The notes beneath the pieces were generated by a model that was not told the DNA's origin, did no database searches, and saw only the letters and a list, made by a program, of their open reading frames with translations. From an uncultured Eubacteriales bacterium (GTDB lineage: Bacteria > Bacillota > Clostridia > Oscillospirales > CAG-272), in contig CAKSNQ010000029.1 in the NCBI GenBank assembly GCA_934476315.1, positions 1 through 21,398 on the forward strand: DNA of 21,398 nucleotides, in the 5' to 3' direction. The translations under genes were made by a program, and so were the position numbers. This document shows positions 5,911 to 12,627 of the stretch, piece by piece (positions within the stretch are counted from its first letter, which is position 1; the number at the start of each line of letters is the position of its first letter).

Positions 5911-6318
5911 ATGAGCTACACATACCACAAACACGAGTGCAAGCACAAGACCTGCAAATATCACATGCCGGCATGGAGCCCTTACGGCTGCAACTATGCC
6001 GGCATAACCGGCAAGACCCGGACGGGACAGCTGCCCCCCGAGCAGCTCGACCCGGCGAACTGCCCGCTGTACAAGAAGGGACGGCGCGTCATGGCGACGC
6101 TGGAGCCGCTGCAGTTCCCCGGCTCGAATCCGAAGAAGGACGTGGACCGTGCGCGCAGCAACAGCGGCGGCAAGACAAAATACGATTGGGACCGTGCACG
6201 CGAGCTGTATGGTGACGGCGCGACTGACCGGCAGATCGCCGCGGCGCTGGGCTGCAATCCGCACACGGTGTACCACTGGCGGCAGCGCAGCGGCTATCTG
6301 CCGAAAAACGAGGGGTGA
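5911..6318 (+). CDS. Cys/His-rich HTH protein
   Basis: A 135-residue protein. The N-terminal part carries a Cys/His cluster (Cys10, Cys15, Cys27 and a later ANCPLYK) that could bind zinc. The C-terminal part (about 90-130) is a helix-turn-helix of the resolvase/Trfa type: YDWDRARELYGDGATDRQIA followed by ALGCNPHTVYHWRQRSGYL. It is probably a DNA-binding phage regulator. GGAGGAAGTC lies directly before the ATG. The next small Cys-rich gene follows within six bases. Confidence 0.7.
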   Translation: MSYTYHKHECKHKTCKYHMPAWSPYGCNYAGITGKTRTGQLPPEQLDPANCPLYKKGRRVMATLEPLQFPGSNPKKDVDRARSNSGGKTKYDWDRARELYGDGATDRQIAAALGCNPHTVYHWRQRSGYLPKNEG

Positions 6319-6324
6319 CAGCTG

Positions 6325-6501
6325 ATGATATGCCCGTGTATCGGCTGCACCCATAAGTCAAAGCGCAAGTGTGCCGAGTGCGCCGATGGCGAGGAGTACA
6401 TCAAGAGCAGCCGGAAGATGCAGCAGCTGATAGACGACGATTGGCGCCGGCGGCGCGACTGGCGCGGGGATGGAGTAACGGGGAGGGCTGAGAGTGGATA
6501 A
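6325..6501 (+). CDS. 58-aa cysteine-rich protein
   Basis: A 58-residue protein with cysteines at 3, 5, 8, 16 and 19 (CPCIGCTHKSKRKCAEC) and a very basic C-terminus (DDDWRRRRDWRGDG). It is likely a small zinc-binding protein. GAGGGG lies before the ATG, and its end overlaps the GTG start of the cytosine methyltransferase by eight bases, so the two are probably co-translated. Function unknown. Confidence 0.6.
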   Translation: MICPCIGCTHKSKRKCAECADGEEYIKSSRKMQQLIDDDWRRRRDWRGDGVTGRAESG

Positions 6502-7507
6502 CGAAGAAAATCTAACCCACCTGTCACTGTTCAGCGGCATCGGCGGGCTTGACCTTGCCGCGGAGTGGGCGGGCTTTGAGACTGTGGGACAGTGCGAGTT
6601 TTCCGACTACCCCACGAAGGTATTGGAAAAGCACTGGCCGGACGTGCCGCGCTGGCGCGACATAAGGACACTGACAAAGGAGAGTTTTTATGAGCGGACA
6701 GGATTACGAACAGTTGACGTTATTTCCGGGGGGTTCCCCTGCCAGCCATTTTCCGTGGCTGGAAAGCAAAAAGGAAAAGGGGATGATCGTTACCTGTGGC
6801 CCGAAATGCTGCGCGTTATCCGGGAGCTGCGTCCGCATTGCGTCGTCGGTGAAAACGTTCCTGGCATCATCAAGATTGCCGCCGGGCAGGTGGTCAAGGA
6901 TCTGGAGCACTGCGGATATAACGTCGTCGTGTTCAATTTTGAAGCTGCGGCTGTCGGAGCTTGGCACAGAAGAAGCCGGGTGTTCTTTGTGGGCTACGCC
7001 GAACACGATGGACAGTCTGCCGCCACGGAGTTACGAAGCGGCATTACGGCAGGCGACGGGCGGACGGAAGAACAGACGACGTCCGTGCAATCTGAGGGAG
7101 CAGGTCGACCCGGAATCATGCAGAGTGTACGCGACCGTGAGAGCGGAGACGAACAGATTGATACCGACGCCAACGGTGAACGGGAACAACAACGCGCCGG
7201 GCAGCAGCCCCAAAGCCGACATGGGACTGGCAACATATGCGAAGCTCTATACCACACCATGTGCGGCAGACAGCAAGGGGAGCACCGGCGGCGGGAATCA
7301 CAGAAGCTTGCGCACGGAGATCAATGGGCAGCTGAACCCGACGTGGGTAGAGTGGCTAATGGGATTCCCAACAGGGTGGACAGACTTAAATGCCTAGGGA
7401 ACGCTGTTGTGCCGCAACAGGCGTACCCGATATTTCTTGCACTGGCGGCAGAGCTTAACCGCCAGCGCGGCAATTATTACGATGAGAGGCATTGCACAAA
7501 CAAATGA
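6494..7507 (+). CDS. C5-cytosine DNA methyltransferase (Dcm-type)
   Basis: A 337-residue enzyme that would transfer a methyl group from S-adenosylmethionine to C5 of cytosine. Motif I is SLFSGIGGLDLA (11-22), motif IV GGFPCQPFS with catalytic Cys83, motif VI ENVPGI (120-125), motif VIII RRSRVFFVG (159-167) and motif X LGNAVVPQQ (301-309). Residues 170-290 form the target-recognition region and are polar and Gln-rich. No restriction enzyme gene is adjacent, so it is an orphan phage methyltransferase, likely protecting phage DNA. The start is a GTG overlapping the upstream gene. Residues 66-301 are also covered by a second open frame (6690-7397). Confidence 0.93.
   Translation: MDNEENLTHLSLFSGIGGLDLAAEWAGFETVGQCEFSDYPTKVLEKHWPDVPRWRDIRTLTKESFYERTGLRTVDVISGGFPCQPFSVAGKQKGKGDDRYLWPEMLRVIRELRPHCVVGENVPGIIKIAAGQVVKDLEHCGYNVVVFNFEAAAVGAWHRRSRVFFVGYAEHDGQSAATELRSGITAGDGRTEEQTTSVQSEGAGRPGIMQSVRDRESGDEQIDTDANGEREQQRAGQQPQSRHGTGNICEALYHTMCGRQQGEHRRRESQKLAHGDQWAAEPDVGRVANGIPNRVDRLKCLGNAVVPQQAYPIFLALAAELNRQRGNYYDERHCTNK
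6690..7397 (+). CDS. Overlapping 235-aa frame nested in the methyltransferase gene
   Basis: A 235-codon frame lying wholly inside the cytosine methyltransferase gene in a different frame. It begins MSGQDYEQLTLFPGGSPASH and ends LNPTWVEWLMGFPTGWTDLNA's conserved-looking core EWLMGFPTGWTD. I recall near-identical openings (QLTLFPEDSPAS) and endings (WLMGFPIGWTD) in proteins of many Clostridia phages. AAAGGAGAG sits five to six bases before its ATG, an unusually good site for the middle of a gene. Against it, part of the similarity could simply reflect conserved methyltransferase DNA read out of frame. Function unknown. Confidence 0.62.
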   Translation: MSGQDYEQLTLFPGGSPASHFPWLESKKEKGMIVTCGPKCCALSGSCVRIASSVKTFLASSRLPPGRWSRIWSTADITSSCSILKLRLSELGTEEAGCSLWATPNTMDSLPPRSYEAALRQATGGRKNRRRPCNLREQVDPESCRVYATVRAETNRLIPTPTVNGNNNAPGSSPKADMGLATYAKLYTTPCAADSKGSTGGGNHRSLRTEINGQLNPTWVEWLMGFPTGWTDLNA

Positions 7508-8043
7508 ACAAGATAGAAGCTTTCCCTGCAAAACTATATAGGACTATTTACATAGACCCGCCGTGGCCGGAGCGGGGGGGCGGCAAGATTAAACGTGGAG
7601 CAGACAGACATTATAGTCTGCTGTCAGTTGCTGAGATTAAGGCGCTCCCGATTAGGCAACTAGCAGATCCGGACGGCTGCCATCTGTACTGCTGGGCTAC
7701 CAATAATTATCTACCTGCCGCGCTTGAGTGCGTTAAGGCATGGGGATTTGAGTATGTTACAACGATAACGTGGATGAAAGACCGGCAAGGGCTGGGGCAG
7801 TATTACCGCGGACTGACTGAGCACTGCATATTCGCTACGACCAAGAAGCGCTTGCCTTACAAAATTTCAACAGAGGGTAAACGCTGCCAAGGAAAAACGG
7901 GATTCTATGCACCCAAGACGGTGCACAGCCGCAAGCCAGAAGAAATGCGTAGCATGATAGAACTGGTGAGCTATGAGCCGCGCATAGAGATTTTTGCAAG
8001 AGAAACAACCCCCGGCTGGGATGCATGGGGAAATGAAGTATAG
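7504..8043 (+). CDS. MT-A70 family N6-adenine methyltransferase
   Basis: A 179-residue enzyme with the catalytic DPPW motif at 18-21 (IYIDPPWPERGG), then HYSLLSVAEIKALP, HLYCWATNNYLPAAL and TITWMKDRQGLGQYYRGLTE, all typical of phage MT-A70 proteins. It would methylate N6 of adenine in DNA. Its small size lacks a separate target-recognition domain, as usual in phages. The ATG at 7504 overlaps the TGA of the cytosine methyltransferase; a TTG at 7492 is a weaker choice. With the upstream enzyme it gives the phage both cytosine and adenine methylation. Confidence 0.9.
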   Translation: MNKIEAFPAKLYRTIYIDPPWPERGGGKIKRGADRHYSLLSVAEIKALPIRQLADPDGCHLYCWATNNYLPAALECVKAWGFEYVTTITWMKDRQGLGQYYRGLTEHCIFATTKKRLPYKISTEGKRCQGKTGFYAPKTVHSRKPEEMRSMIELVSYEPRIEIFARETTPGWDAWGNEV

Positions 8044-8077
8044 CATATCAAAATAATCAGAATAAAGGAGAAAAATC

Positions 8078-8368
8078 ATGTACGAAGGAAAGTATGTAAT
8101 CGTTCGCGGAGATCGTTCCGGCGTTTTTGCTGGGACACTGAAAGCCAAGGAGGGGCGCGAAGTCGAGCTGACCGACTGCCGACGCATCTGGTATTGGGAT
8201 GGTGCCGCAAGCATATCTCAGTTGGCGGTTGACGGCACAAGCGCGGCTGACTCCTGCAAGTTCCCCGTGCCGGTAGCGTCAATAGTGATCACAGATGTGA
8301 TCGAGATAATCCCCTGCACGAAGAAAGCGGAGGCCTCCATTAAGGCGGTGAAGGAATGGAAGAGATAA
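8078..8368 (+). CDS. DUF6948-like phage protein
   Basis: A 96-residue protein. The blocks YVIVRGDRSGVFAG, REVELTDCRRIWYWDGAAS and ISQLAVDGT match a family I recall as DUF6948, small beta-rich phage proteins of unknown function; the family number is from memory. AAAGGAG lies before the ATG. Its last 13 bases overlap the start of the Gly-X repeat gene. I recall proteins of these two types side by side in other phages, which would suggest joint action. Confidence 0.72.
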   Translation: MYEGKYVIVRGDRSGVFAGTLKAKEGREVELTDCRRIWYWDGAASISQLAVDGTSAADSCKFPVPVASIVITDVIEIIPCTKKAEASIKAVKEWKR

Positions 8369-9066
8369 AGCTGCGGGAGTTCCTGCACGTAGATTTTACT
8401 GGCGACGGCTACGGCTCCGGCTCCGGCTACGGCGACGGCGACGGCTCCGGCTACGGCTACGGCTCCGGCTCCGGCTACGGCTACGGCTACGGCGACGGCT
8501 CCGGCTCCGGCTCCGGCTACGGCTCCGGCTCCGGCTCCGGCTCCGGCTACGGCTCCGGCTCCGGCTCCGGCTACGGCTCCGGCTCCGGCTACGGCTCCGG
8601 CATAAAATCAATATGCGGCATGGCAGTCAATATGATAGACGGCGTGCCGACTATTATCACACATCTGCATGGCAATGTGGCCAAGGGCTTTATAGTCGAT
8701 TCAGATCTATCAATGGCCACAACGTTTGTTGTAAAGGGGCAGAATCTGTTTGCCCATGGTGCGACACTCGCAGAAGCGGTGGCAGCACTGGAAGAAAAGA
8801 TCATGGAGAACCTGCCGGTAGAAGAACGGCTTAAGGCGTTCAAGGAGAAATTCAGCCCCGGCAAGACCTACACCGTGGCTGAGTTTTACGACTGGCATCA
8901 TCGCTTGACAGGCAGCTGCACGCAGGGGCGAGACCATTTCGCCAAAGCGCACGGACTGTTGATGGACGACCCAATGACCCCGGAAGAGTTTATCCGCTTG
9001 ACTAAAGACGCATACGGCGGCGCGGTAATCCGCCAACTCGCCGCGTATTACGGAGAGGAGGAATAA
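8356..9066 (+). CDS. Phage protein with 33-unit Gly-X repeat
   Basis: A 236-residue protein with a short N-terminus (1-15), a repeat of 33 Gly-Tyr/Ser/Asp dipeptides (16-81) and a folded C-terminal domain. That domain includes VNMIDGVPTIITHLHGNVAK, NLFAHGATLAEAVAALEEK and EFYDWHHRLTGSCTQGRDHF, which I recall from Firmicutes phage proteins that often carry similar Gly-rich tracts. The repeat should be disordered and sticky, like phase-separating low-complexity regions. The conserved His and Cys residues in the WHHRLTGSC block could be a metal site. It overlaps the previous gene; the next starts one base after its stop. Function unknown. Confidence 0.8.
   Translation: MEEIKLREFLHVDFTGDGYGSGSGYGDGDGSGYGYGSGSGYGYGYGDGSGSGSGYGSGSGSGSGYGSGSGSGYGSGSGYGSGIKSICGMAVNMIDGVPTIITHLHGNVAKGFIVDSDLSMATTFVVKGQNLFAHGATLAEAVAALEEKIMENLPVEERLKAFKEKFSPGKTYTVAEFYDWHHRLTGSCTQGRDHFAKAHGLLMDDPMTPEEFIRLTKDAYGGAVIRQLAAYYGEEE
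8401..8598 (+). repeat. Hexanucleotide tandem tract, 33 units
   Basis: Thirty-three GGC-NNC units follow each other without interruption; the second codon is TAC (Tyr), TCC (Ser) or GAC (Asp). Every glycine is GGC and no synonymous variant of any codon occurs. That uniformity points to recent expansion by slippage or unequal recombination. The six-base unit means length changes keep the frame. Confidence 0.95.
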
Positions 9067-9067
9067 C

Positions 9068-9661
9068 ATGAAGCTCAAGGACATAGCGAAACTGTGTGCA
9101 AAAACACACTCGATAGGTATCTCGGAAGTGAACGGGACACAATGGCTCGGAAATGGGTATGCCGCATACCCGGTATTTAATCTGCCGCCGCTGGATGAGG
9201 ACACCGCCCCCGCAGTGCTGGATTTTGACAAGGAGAAGGCAGAGACGCTTGATGTGCGGTACGTGGACTTGCAGTCAAAGTTTGGCCTGCACGAAAACAG
9301 CGACTTTGAGGCCTTGACGGCTGTCCTCCTGCGCTTTTTGTATAAGGGCGAAACCCTCGACGCATGGCAGACGGAGAGCGGGCACATAGTCTTTGTCGAC
9401 CCAACGTATACAAAACCCTATTTCGCGGATGAGAGCGGCGTCCCTGTGCTTTATCTGAGACACGGCAGGCACGGGGACTACATAGTCGGCAAGAGCGGGA
9501 TGTTTGTGACGGCGATAATCATGCCGCGTGAGCTGGACACTAAGGAGGCGGATAGCTTATTGAGGAAGTTCAACCGGCTCGCCTTGGCAATGGACGAGAT
9601 AGCCGGGCCGCCTCCTATGCCCGTCGACCCGGACACCGGGGAGGTACGCGACGATGAGTGA
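9068..9661 (+). CDS. Phage protein of unknown function
   Basis: A 197-residue protein (MKLKDIAKLCAKTHSIGISE ... WLGNGYAAYPVFNLPPLDED). I recall similar proteins in early operons of Clostridia phages, always without assigned function. It looks like a globular alpha/beta protein with a strand-rich middle (SGHIVFVDPTYTKPYF, GDYIVGKSGMFVTAIIMP) and a C-terminal helix before a Pro-rich tail. The middle strands loosely recall a sliding-clamp-like pattern, but I would not claim it. GAGGAGGAATAAC precedes the ATG. The end overlaps the next gene by eight bases. Confidence 0.68.
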   Translation: MKLKDIAKLCAKTHSIGISEVNGTQWLGNGYAAYPVFNLPPLDEDTAPAVLDFDKEKAETLDVRYVDLQSKFGLHENSDFEALTAVLLRFLYKGETLDAWQTESGHIVFVDPTYTKPYFADESGVPVLYLRHGRHGDYIVGKSGMFVTAIIMPRELDTKEADSLLRKFNRLALAMDEIAGPPPMPVDPDTGEVRDDE

Positions 9662-9926
9662 ATACGTAAAACTCAAATCGGCGCGCAAAATAGTCTGCTC
9701 TGTGTGCAAAGAATACGCACCGCCCGGAGACTGCCCGGAAGACTGCGCGTGGATGAGACGCCTCAAAGAAAACGCCGCCGACGTCGCACCGGTGGTGGAG
9801 ACAGAATACCAGACCCGCCGTGCTGACCTGCTGCACGCGGAGCTCCAGCGCGTGTTTGATATGTATGTCCGCGCGGAGCTGAGGGCGCAGGAGCAGGAGG
9901 ACGACGGTCATGCAGACGATGATTGA
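9654..9926 (+). CDS. Small Cys-rich phage protein
   Basis: A 90-residue protein with a four-cysteine cluster, Cys15, Cys18, Cys27 and Cys31 (CSVCKEYAPPGDCPEDCAWM), probably a small zinc site. An acidic helical tail (about 58-90) ends in Glu/Asp-rich sequence. GGGGAGG lies ahead of the ATG. It overlaps both neighbours (8 bases upstream, 17 downstream), so translation is probably coupled. Function unknown. Confidence 0.62.
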   Translation: MSEYVKLKSARKIVCSVCKEYAPPGDCPEDCAWMRRLKENAADVAPVVETEYQTRRADLLHAELQRVFDMYVRAELRAQEQEDDGHADDD

Positions 9927-10131
9927 CCTCCTTGCACCGCTGAGCGTAGCGCAAACGGCGGCGGTGGCGCTGTGCATCGTCACCGCCGTGATCATCAGCC
10001 CCGGCATTATCATTGACACCGTTGCCGGCATCGTTCGCCGCGTCCGGGAGATCGCCCGGACGTGCACGGACAGGGAGGCGTTTGACCCCGACTGGATGGA
10101 CGCGGATGCGGTCGACCGCCTGGGCGACTGA
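9910..10131 (+). CDS. Small single-span membrane protein
   Basis: A 73-residue protein with one hydrophobic helix (about 14-40; AVALCIVTAVIISPGIIIDT), followed by a basic stretch (RRVREIAR) and an acidic tail. It is predicted to be an inner-membrane protein with the tail inside. It overlaps the upstream gene by 17 bases and is the last gene before a GC-rich hairpin, which fits the end of the early operon. No family recognised. Confidence 0.58.
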   Translation: MQTMIDLLAPLSVAQTAAVALCIVTAVIISPGIIIDTVAGIVRRVREIARTCTDREAFDPDWMDADAVDRLGD

Positions 10132-10136
10132 GACAA

Positions 10137-10162
10137 GCCCCGCCGCATATACGCGGCGGGGC
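10137..10162. terminator. GC-rich hairpin at the end of the early operon
   Basis: GCCCCGCCGC and GCGGCGGGGC form ten perfect pairs around a six-base loop, just after the stop at 10131. No T run follows, so it may slow polymerase or protect the message 3' end rather than act as a full intrinsic terminator. Confidence 0.5.
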
Positions 10163-10227
10163 GCAGAAAGCAAAATAGAATGATTTGGAAAGCGCCCGCG
10201 CGCGTCGCGGACGGCTTCGAGACCATT

Positions 10228-10255
10228 TTGTACCTTTTATCTACTTATATACAAT
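10228..10255 (+). promoter_or_regulatory. Candidate promoter for the Rep operon
   Basis: TTGTAC (10228-10233), a 16-base spacer and TACAAT (10250-10255) lie 120 bases upstream of the Rep-like start, in the only AT-rich patch of this gap. It would let the Rep, zinc-protein and ArpU-like genes be transcribed apart from the early operon. Confidence 0.55.
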
Positions 10256-10350
10256 TCGCGCGCGAGGAAAAACACCCGCGTGCGATGAACGGGAAAAAGA
10301 AACGCGCGCGTGCGTTTCTCGCTAGACTTTTAAGAGGCTAAGATAAGGAC
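10256..10350. other. GC-rich leader with repeated CGCGTGCG and a hairpin; possible origin
   Basis: Between the promoter and the Rep-like gene, CGCGTGCG occurs at 10277-10284 and 10307-10314 among several GCGCGCG runs. AGAAACGC (10298-10305) and GCGTTTCT (10312-10319) form an eight-pair hairpin with a six-base loop. Structured repeats next to a Rep gene are where a replication origin or a translation-control structure would be expected. Neither role is shown by the sequence. Confidence 0.35.
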
Positions 10351-10375
10351 ACGGGAGTAAAGGATGAGGATACCG

Positions 10376-11185
10376 ATGGAATATAAAATTATCAGCGGGT
10401 CTGTGGTGGAGGTCAAAAGGACATGGATGAATGCCCGCCCGAACGTCAAGAAGCCCCGCGGACAGAGGATAGCCGGGAATACCTCCGAGAGGAAGATCCG
10501 ACAGAATGAGATCGAGAAGAAAAAGCAGCTCGCCCGGATACTGAATGCGAATCTGTCTAAGGGCTGGCTGCTCGTCACGCTGAAATATGACGATGCTCAT
10601 CTCCCGGCGGATTATGAAGCTCTGAAGGAGAGCGGGAAGAAATTCTGCCGGACGCTGCGCACGGCCTTTAAGGCGGCCAACGGACGCAATCCGCGCATGG
10701 TGCTCGTCAACGCCAACTGGAATCCGACAGAGGACTGCCCGGCACGTCTCCATCACCACATCGTGATCGAGGATTGCTCCTGGGACATGCTGCGTGATAT
10801 TTGGCCAACACCGAACGGGGTCAGCATTGAGCCGATAGACGGGCGCGCGGATCACACGGCACTCGCGGTCTATCTCGTTGATAACATCCACGGCCGCCCG
10901 CGCGGGGAGAATGCGTGGAGCACGTCCCGCGGGAATCTTGAGAAGCCGATATATACCGAGCCGACCCCTGTTGATAACGTCGAGGAGATAGAGATCATCC
11001 CGACCGCACGTCAGACTGCGTTTGAGCGGCTTGATGATGAGGACGGGCTCGCCGTCAGTACCTACATACGTTGCATCCTGCCTTGTAAACCGACCGTCAG
11101 AGGTCGTCAGATCATATTGCCCCGCCCGCAAAAGCGCGGGGGGCGGAAACAGCGGCGAGCCGCCGCAGAAAGGAGCGAAGAATGA
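10376..11185 (+). CDS. HUH-type rolling-circle Rep-like protein
   Basis: A 269-residue protein of the Rep/G2P-like type found in many Clostridia prophages. Motif 1 is GWLLVTLKYDD, the metal-binding HUH-like motif is RLHHHIVIE (His126-128) and a candidate nucleophile Tyr156 lies in ALAVYLVDNI. The SRGNLEKPIYTEP block after it is also typical. The family cuts one DNA strand and attaches through tyrosine to start rolling-circle replication, or it may process DNA ends. The MEYKIISG start at 10376 is chosen because GGATGAGG lies six bases before it; an in-frame ATG at 10364 is possible. The basic tail (KRGGRKQRR) may bind DNA. The next gene overlaps by four bases. Confidence 0.82.
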   Translation: MEYKIISGSVVEVKRTWMNARPNVKKPRGQRIAGNTSERKIRQNEIEKKKQLARILNANLSKGWLLVTLKYDDAHLPADYEALKESGKKFCRTLRTAFKAANGRNPRMVLVNANWNPTEDCPARLHHHIVIEDCSWDMLRDIWPTPNGVSIEPIDGRADHTALAVYLVDNIHGRPRGENAWSTSRGNLEKPIYTEPTPVDNVEEIEIIPTARQTAFERLDDEDGLAVSTYIRCILPCKPTVRGRQIILPRPQKRGGRKQRRAAAERSEE

Positions 11186-11520
11186 AACAGAAAAGCCTTG
11201 TGTACGATAAGCTGTGCGCCGAGTGCCACAGAAAAATGAATCTGCTGTACAGGCTGAAAGAAGTACCGGCAGAGTACTCACACGCCGGGATAGGAAGGTG
11301 TGGACTGTGCGATTTTGCCGGGGCACTGACCGAGTATTACTATGACCCGGTCAGGGATAAGCGCACGCCGGAGGAGCGCGCCGCGATAAAGGCGCAGCGC
11401 GCCGCCAATGCCGCGCCCAAGTTCCGCCGGACGGAGGCGGAGCGGGAGGACGCGAAAGACTACGGCTGGACGCAGGAGACCTTTGACAGCCTCGACCTTG
11501 CCATGACCGGCAAGATGTGA
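11182..11520 (+). CDS. Small zinc-binding phage protein
   Basis: A 112-residue protein with two Cys pairs (Cys12/Cys15 and Cys40/Cys43: LCAECHRKM and CGLCDF) that likely bind one zinc. A charged helical C-terminal half follows (RTPEERAAIKAQRAA). The ATG overlaps the Rep stop codon, so it is translated with Rep and may work with it. It is followed 13 bases later by the ArpU-like gene. Function unknown. Confidence 0.66.
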   Translation: MKQKSLVYDKLCAECHRKMNLLYRLKEVPAEYSHAGIGRCGLCDFAGALTEYYYDPVRDKRTPEERAAIKAQRAANAAPKFRRTEAEREDAKDYGWTQETFDSLDLAMTGKM

Positions 11521-11533
11521 GGAGGGCGGCGTG

Positions 11534-11842
11534 ATGAGCAAACCCCGATATGACTGGTGGGGGTACGTCAAGCGGACGCTCTACCGCTACCCGAGCTGTC
11601 AGCGCCCGGCGGAAAACCGAGCGATAGACAAAGCCGTGCGGCAGACGAGAGAGACCTGCGCGGACGCGGAAGCGCGGCTTGAGCTGGTGCGGCTGATATA
11701 CTGCGCGAACACCCGGTACAGCATTCCCGGCGCGGCGCTTGCGCTGACGGGCGTGTCGGAGGCGACGGCCAAGCGCTGGCATCGAGATTTTCTCCGGCTC
11801 GTCGCCCAAAATCTAGGGCTTGTAGACCGCCATAAAAAATGA
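11534..11842 (+). CDS. ArpU-like late transcription regulator
   Basis: A 102-residue protein starting MSKPRYDWWGYVKRTLYRYP, the hallmark opening of a large group of Clostridia prophage proteins at the early/late boundary. The C-terminal half holds a sigma-70 region 4-like helix-turn-helix: ALALTGVSEATAKRWHRDFL. Related ArpU/RinA proteins activate late phage genes. The middle segment is shorter than in longer homologs I recall. I chose the ATG at 11534 (GGAGGG seven bases upstream) over the adjacent GTG at 11531. Its stop codon lies inside the 19-bp motif that recurs before the scaffold gene. Confidence 0.8.
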   Translation: MSKPRYDWWGYVKRTLYRYPSCQRPAENRAIDKAVRQTRETCADAEARLELVRLIYCANTRYSIPGAALALTGVSEATAKRWHRDFLRLVAQNLGLVDRHKK

Positions 11843-11872
11843 GCCACAAAAGCCAAATGAATCGAGTATCAT
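11839..11872 (+). promoter_or_regulatory. Late motif copy 1 with -10-like hexamer
   Basis: ATGAGCCACAAAAGCCAAA at 11839-11857 matches 18 of 19 bases with a second copy at 18913. TATCAT follows at offset 29-34 (11867-11872), exactly where TAAAAT lies in the other copy. No -35 consensus is present; the conserved motif covers that position, as in activator-dependent promoters. It could drive the ParB-Mom-terminase operon. The repeat is certain, the promoter role is inferred. Confidence 0.4.
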
Positions 11873-11943
11873 ACAGTCAGAAGGTCGTCTTGCTTTCTTT
11901 CATTCAACCTCCTTATGACGGCAAAGCGGAAAGACGCTTGACA

Positions 11944-11965
11944 GCCCGGACAGACGGGCATTTTT
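11944..11965 (+). terminator. Short hairpin with T run before the ParB-like gene
   Basis: GCCCG and CGGGC pair around GACAGA and are followed by A and T5. It is a weak intrinsic terminator in the 197-base gap between the ArpU-like and ParB-like genes. It could end the Rep operon or attenuate late transcription. Confidence 0.6.
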
Positions 11966-12039
11966 CACACCCGCGAGCGATAAGCTGTGCGGAAAATTAA
12001 TTCTTGAGATTTTGAAGCCCATAAAAAAGGTGGAAAACG

Positions 12040-12627
12040 ATGATGAAAATAATCTACATGAGTGCAGGGGAATTGAAGCCCTATGCAGGAAATGCGAAAG
12101 TACACCCGGAATCACAAATCGCCAACATAGCCGTAAGCCTTGAACGTTACGGCTGGAAGCAGCCGGTGGTGATAGACCGCGACGGCGTGATAATTGCCGG
12201 TCACGGTCGCGTACAAGCGGCAATGCGGTCAAATATGATGCGCGATAAACCCGTGCCGTGCGTCTTGGCGGACGATTTGACGCCGGAGGAGGTCGCAGAA
12301 TTTAGAATCGTCGACAACAAGTCGGCGGAATCGCCGTGGGACATGGACGCATTGGAAAAGGAACTGTCGGTGATAGATCTGTCGGACTTTGATTTTGATT
12401 TCGGCTTTGAGATGGCCGACGAATACGGCACGGATTTTTCTTTGCCCGACGGCGATAAGCCGGAAATGGTACAAATCACGTTTGTTTTGCACGAAAGGCA
12501 AAAAGAATTGATCGAAAGGGCGCTTGAGGCGGTAAGGGGCACAGAAACGGAAACCTTCGGGAACACAAACAAAAACGGAAATGCGCTTTATGAGGTGGTT
12601 AGACAATGGGCGACGCAAAACGGATAG
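12040..12627 (+). CDS. ParB-like nuclease-domain protein
   Basis: A 195-residue protein. The N-terminal ParB/Srx-like domain (about 5-95) shows GWKQPVVIDRDGVIIAGHGR with the GHGR box at 54-57, followed by VLADDLTPEEVAEFRIVDNK, both signature segments. Such domains use a nucleotide and are often fused to, or next to, DNA methyltransferases in phages. The C-terminal part (about 145-195) ends in GNALYEVVRQW. AAGGTGG lies before the ATG. The Mom-like gene overlaps its end by 22 bases, so the two form one unit. Confidence 0.87.
   Translation: MMKIIYMSAGELKPYAGNAKVHPESQIANIAVSLERYGWKQPVVIDRDGVIIAGHGRVQAAMRSNMMRDKPVPCVLADDLTPEEVAEFRIVDNKSAESPWDMDALEKELSVIDLSDFDFDFGFEMADEYGTDFSLPDGDKPEMVQITFVLHERQKELIERALEAVRGTETETFGNTNKNGNALYEVVRQWATQNG

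Noticed and set aside
8396..8611. Minus-strand frame of about 30 Arg-Ser repeats
   Set aside because: It is the reverse reading of the plus-strand Gly-X tract and has no ribosome binding site.
9068..9661. Sliding-clamp homolog
   Set aside because: Only a vague strand pattern supports this; no clamp signature is visible, so it is left as unknown.
10322..11326. 334-codon minus-strand frame over the Rep-like gene
   Set aside because: The plus strand encodes a clear HUH-type protein with operon context; the minus frame has no SD or domain.
11938..11965. Perfect TTGACA before the ParB-like gene as a -35 box
   Set aside because: At 17 bases the -10 position reads TTTTTC, and the spacer is the hairpin; better read as a terminator-like element.
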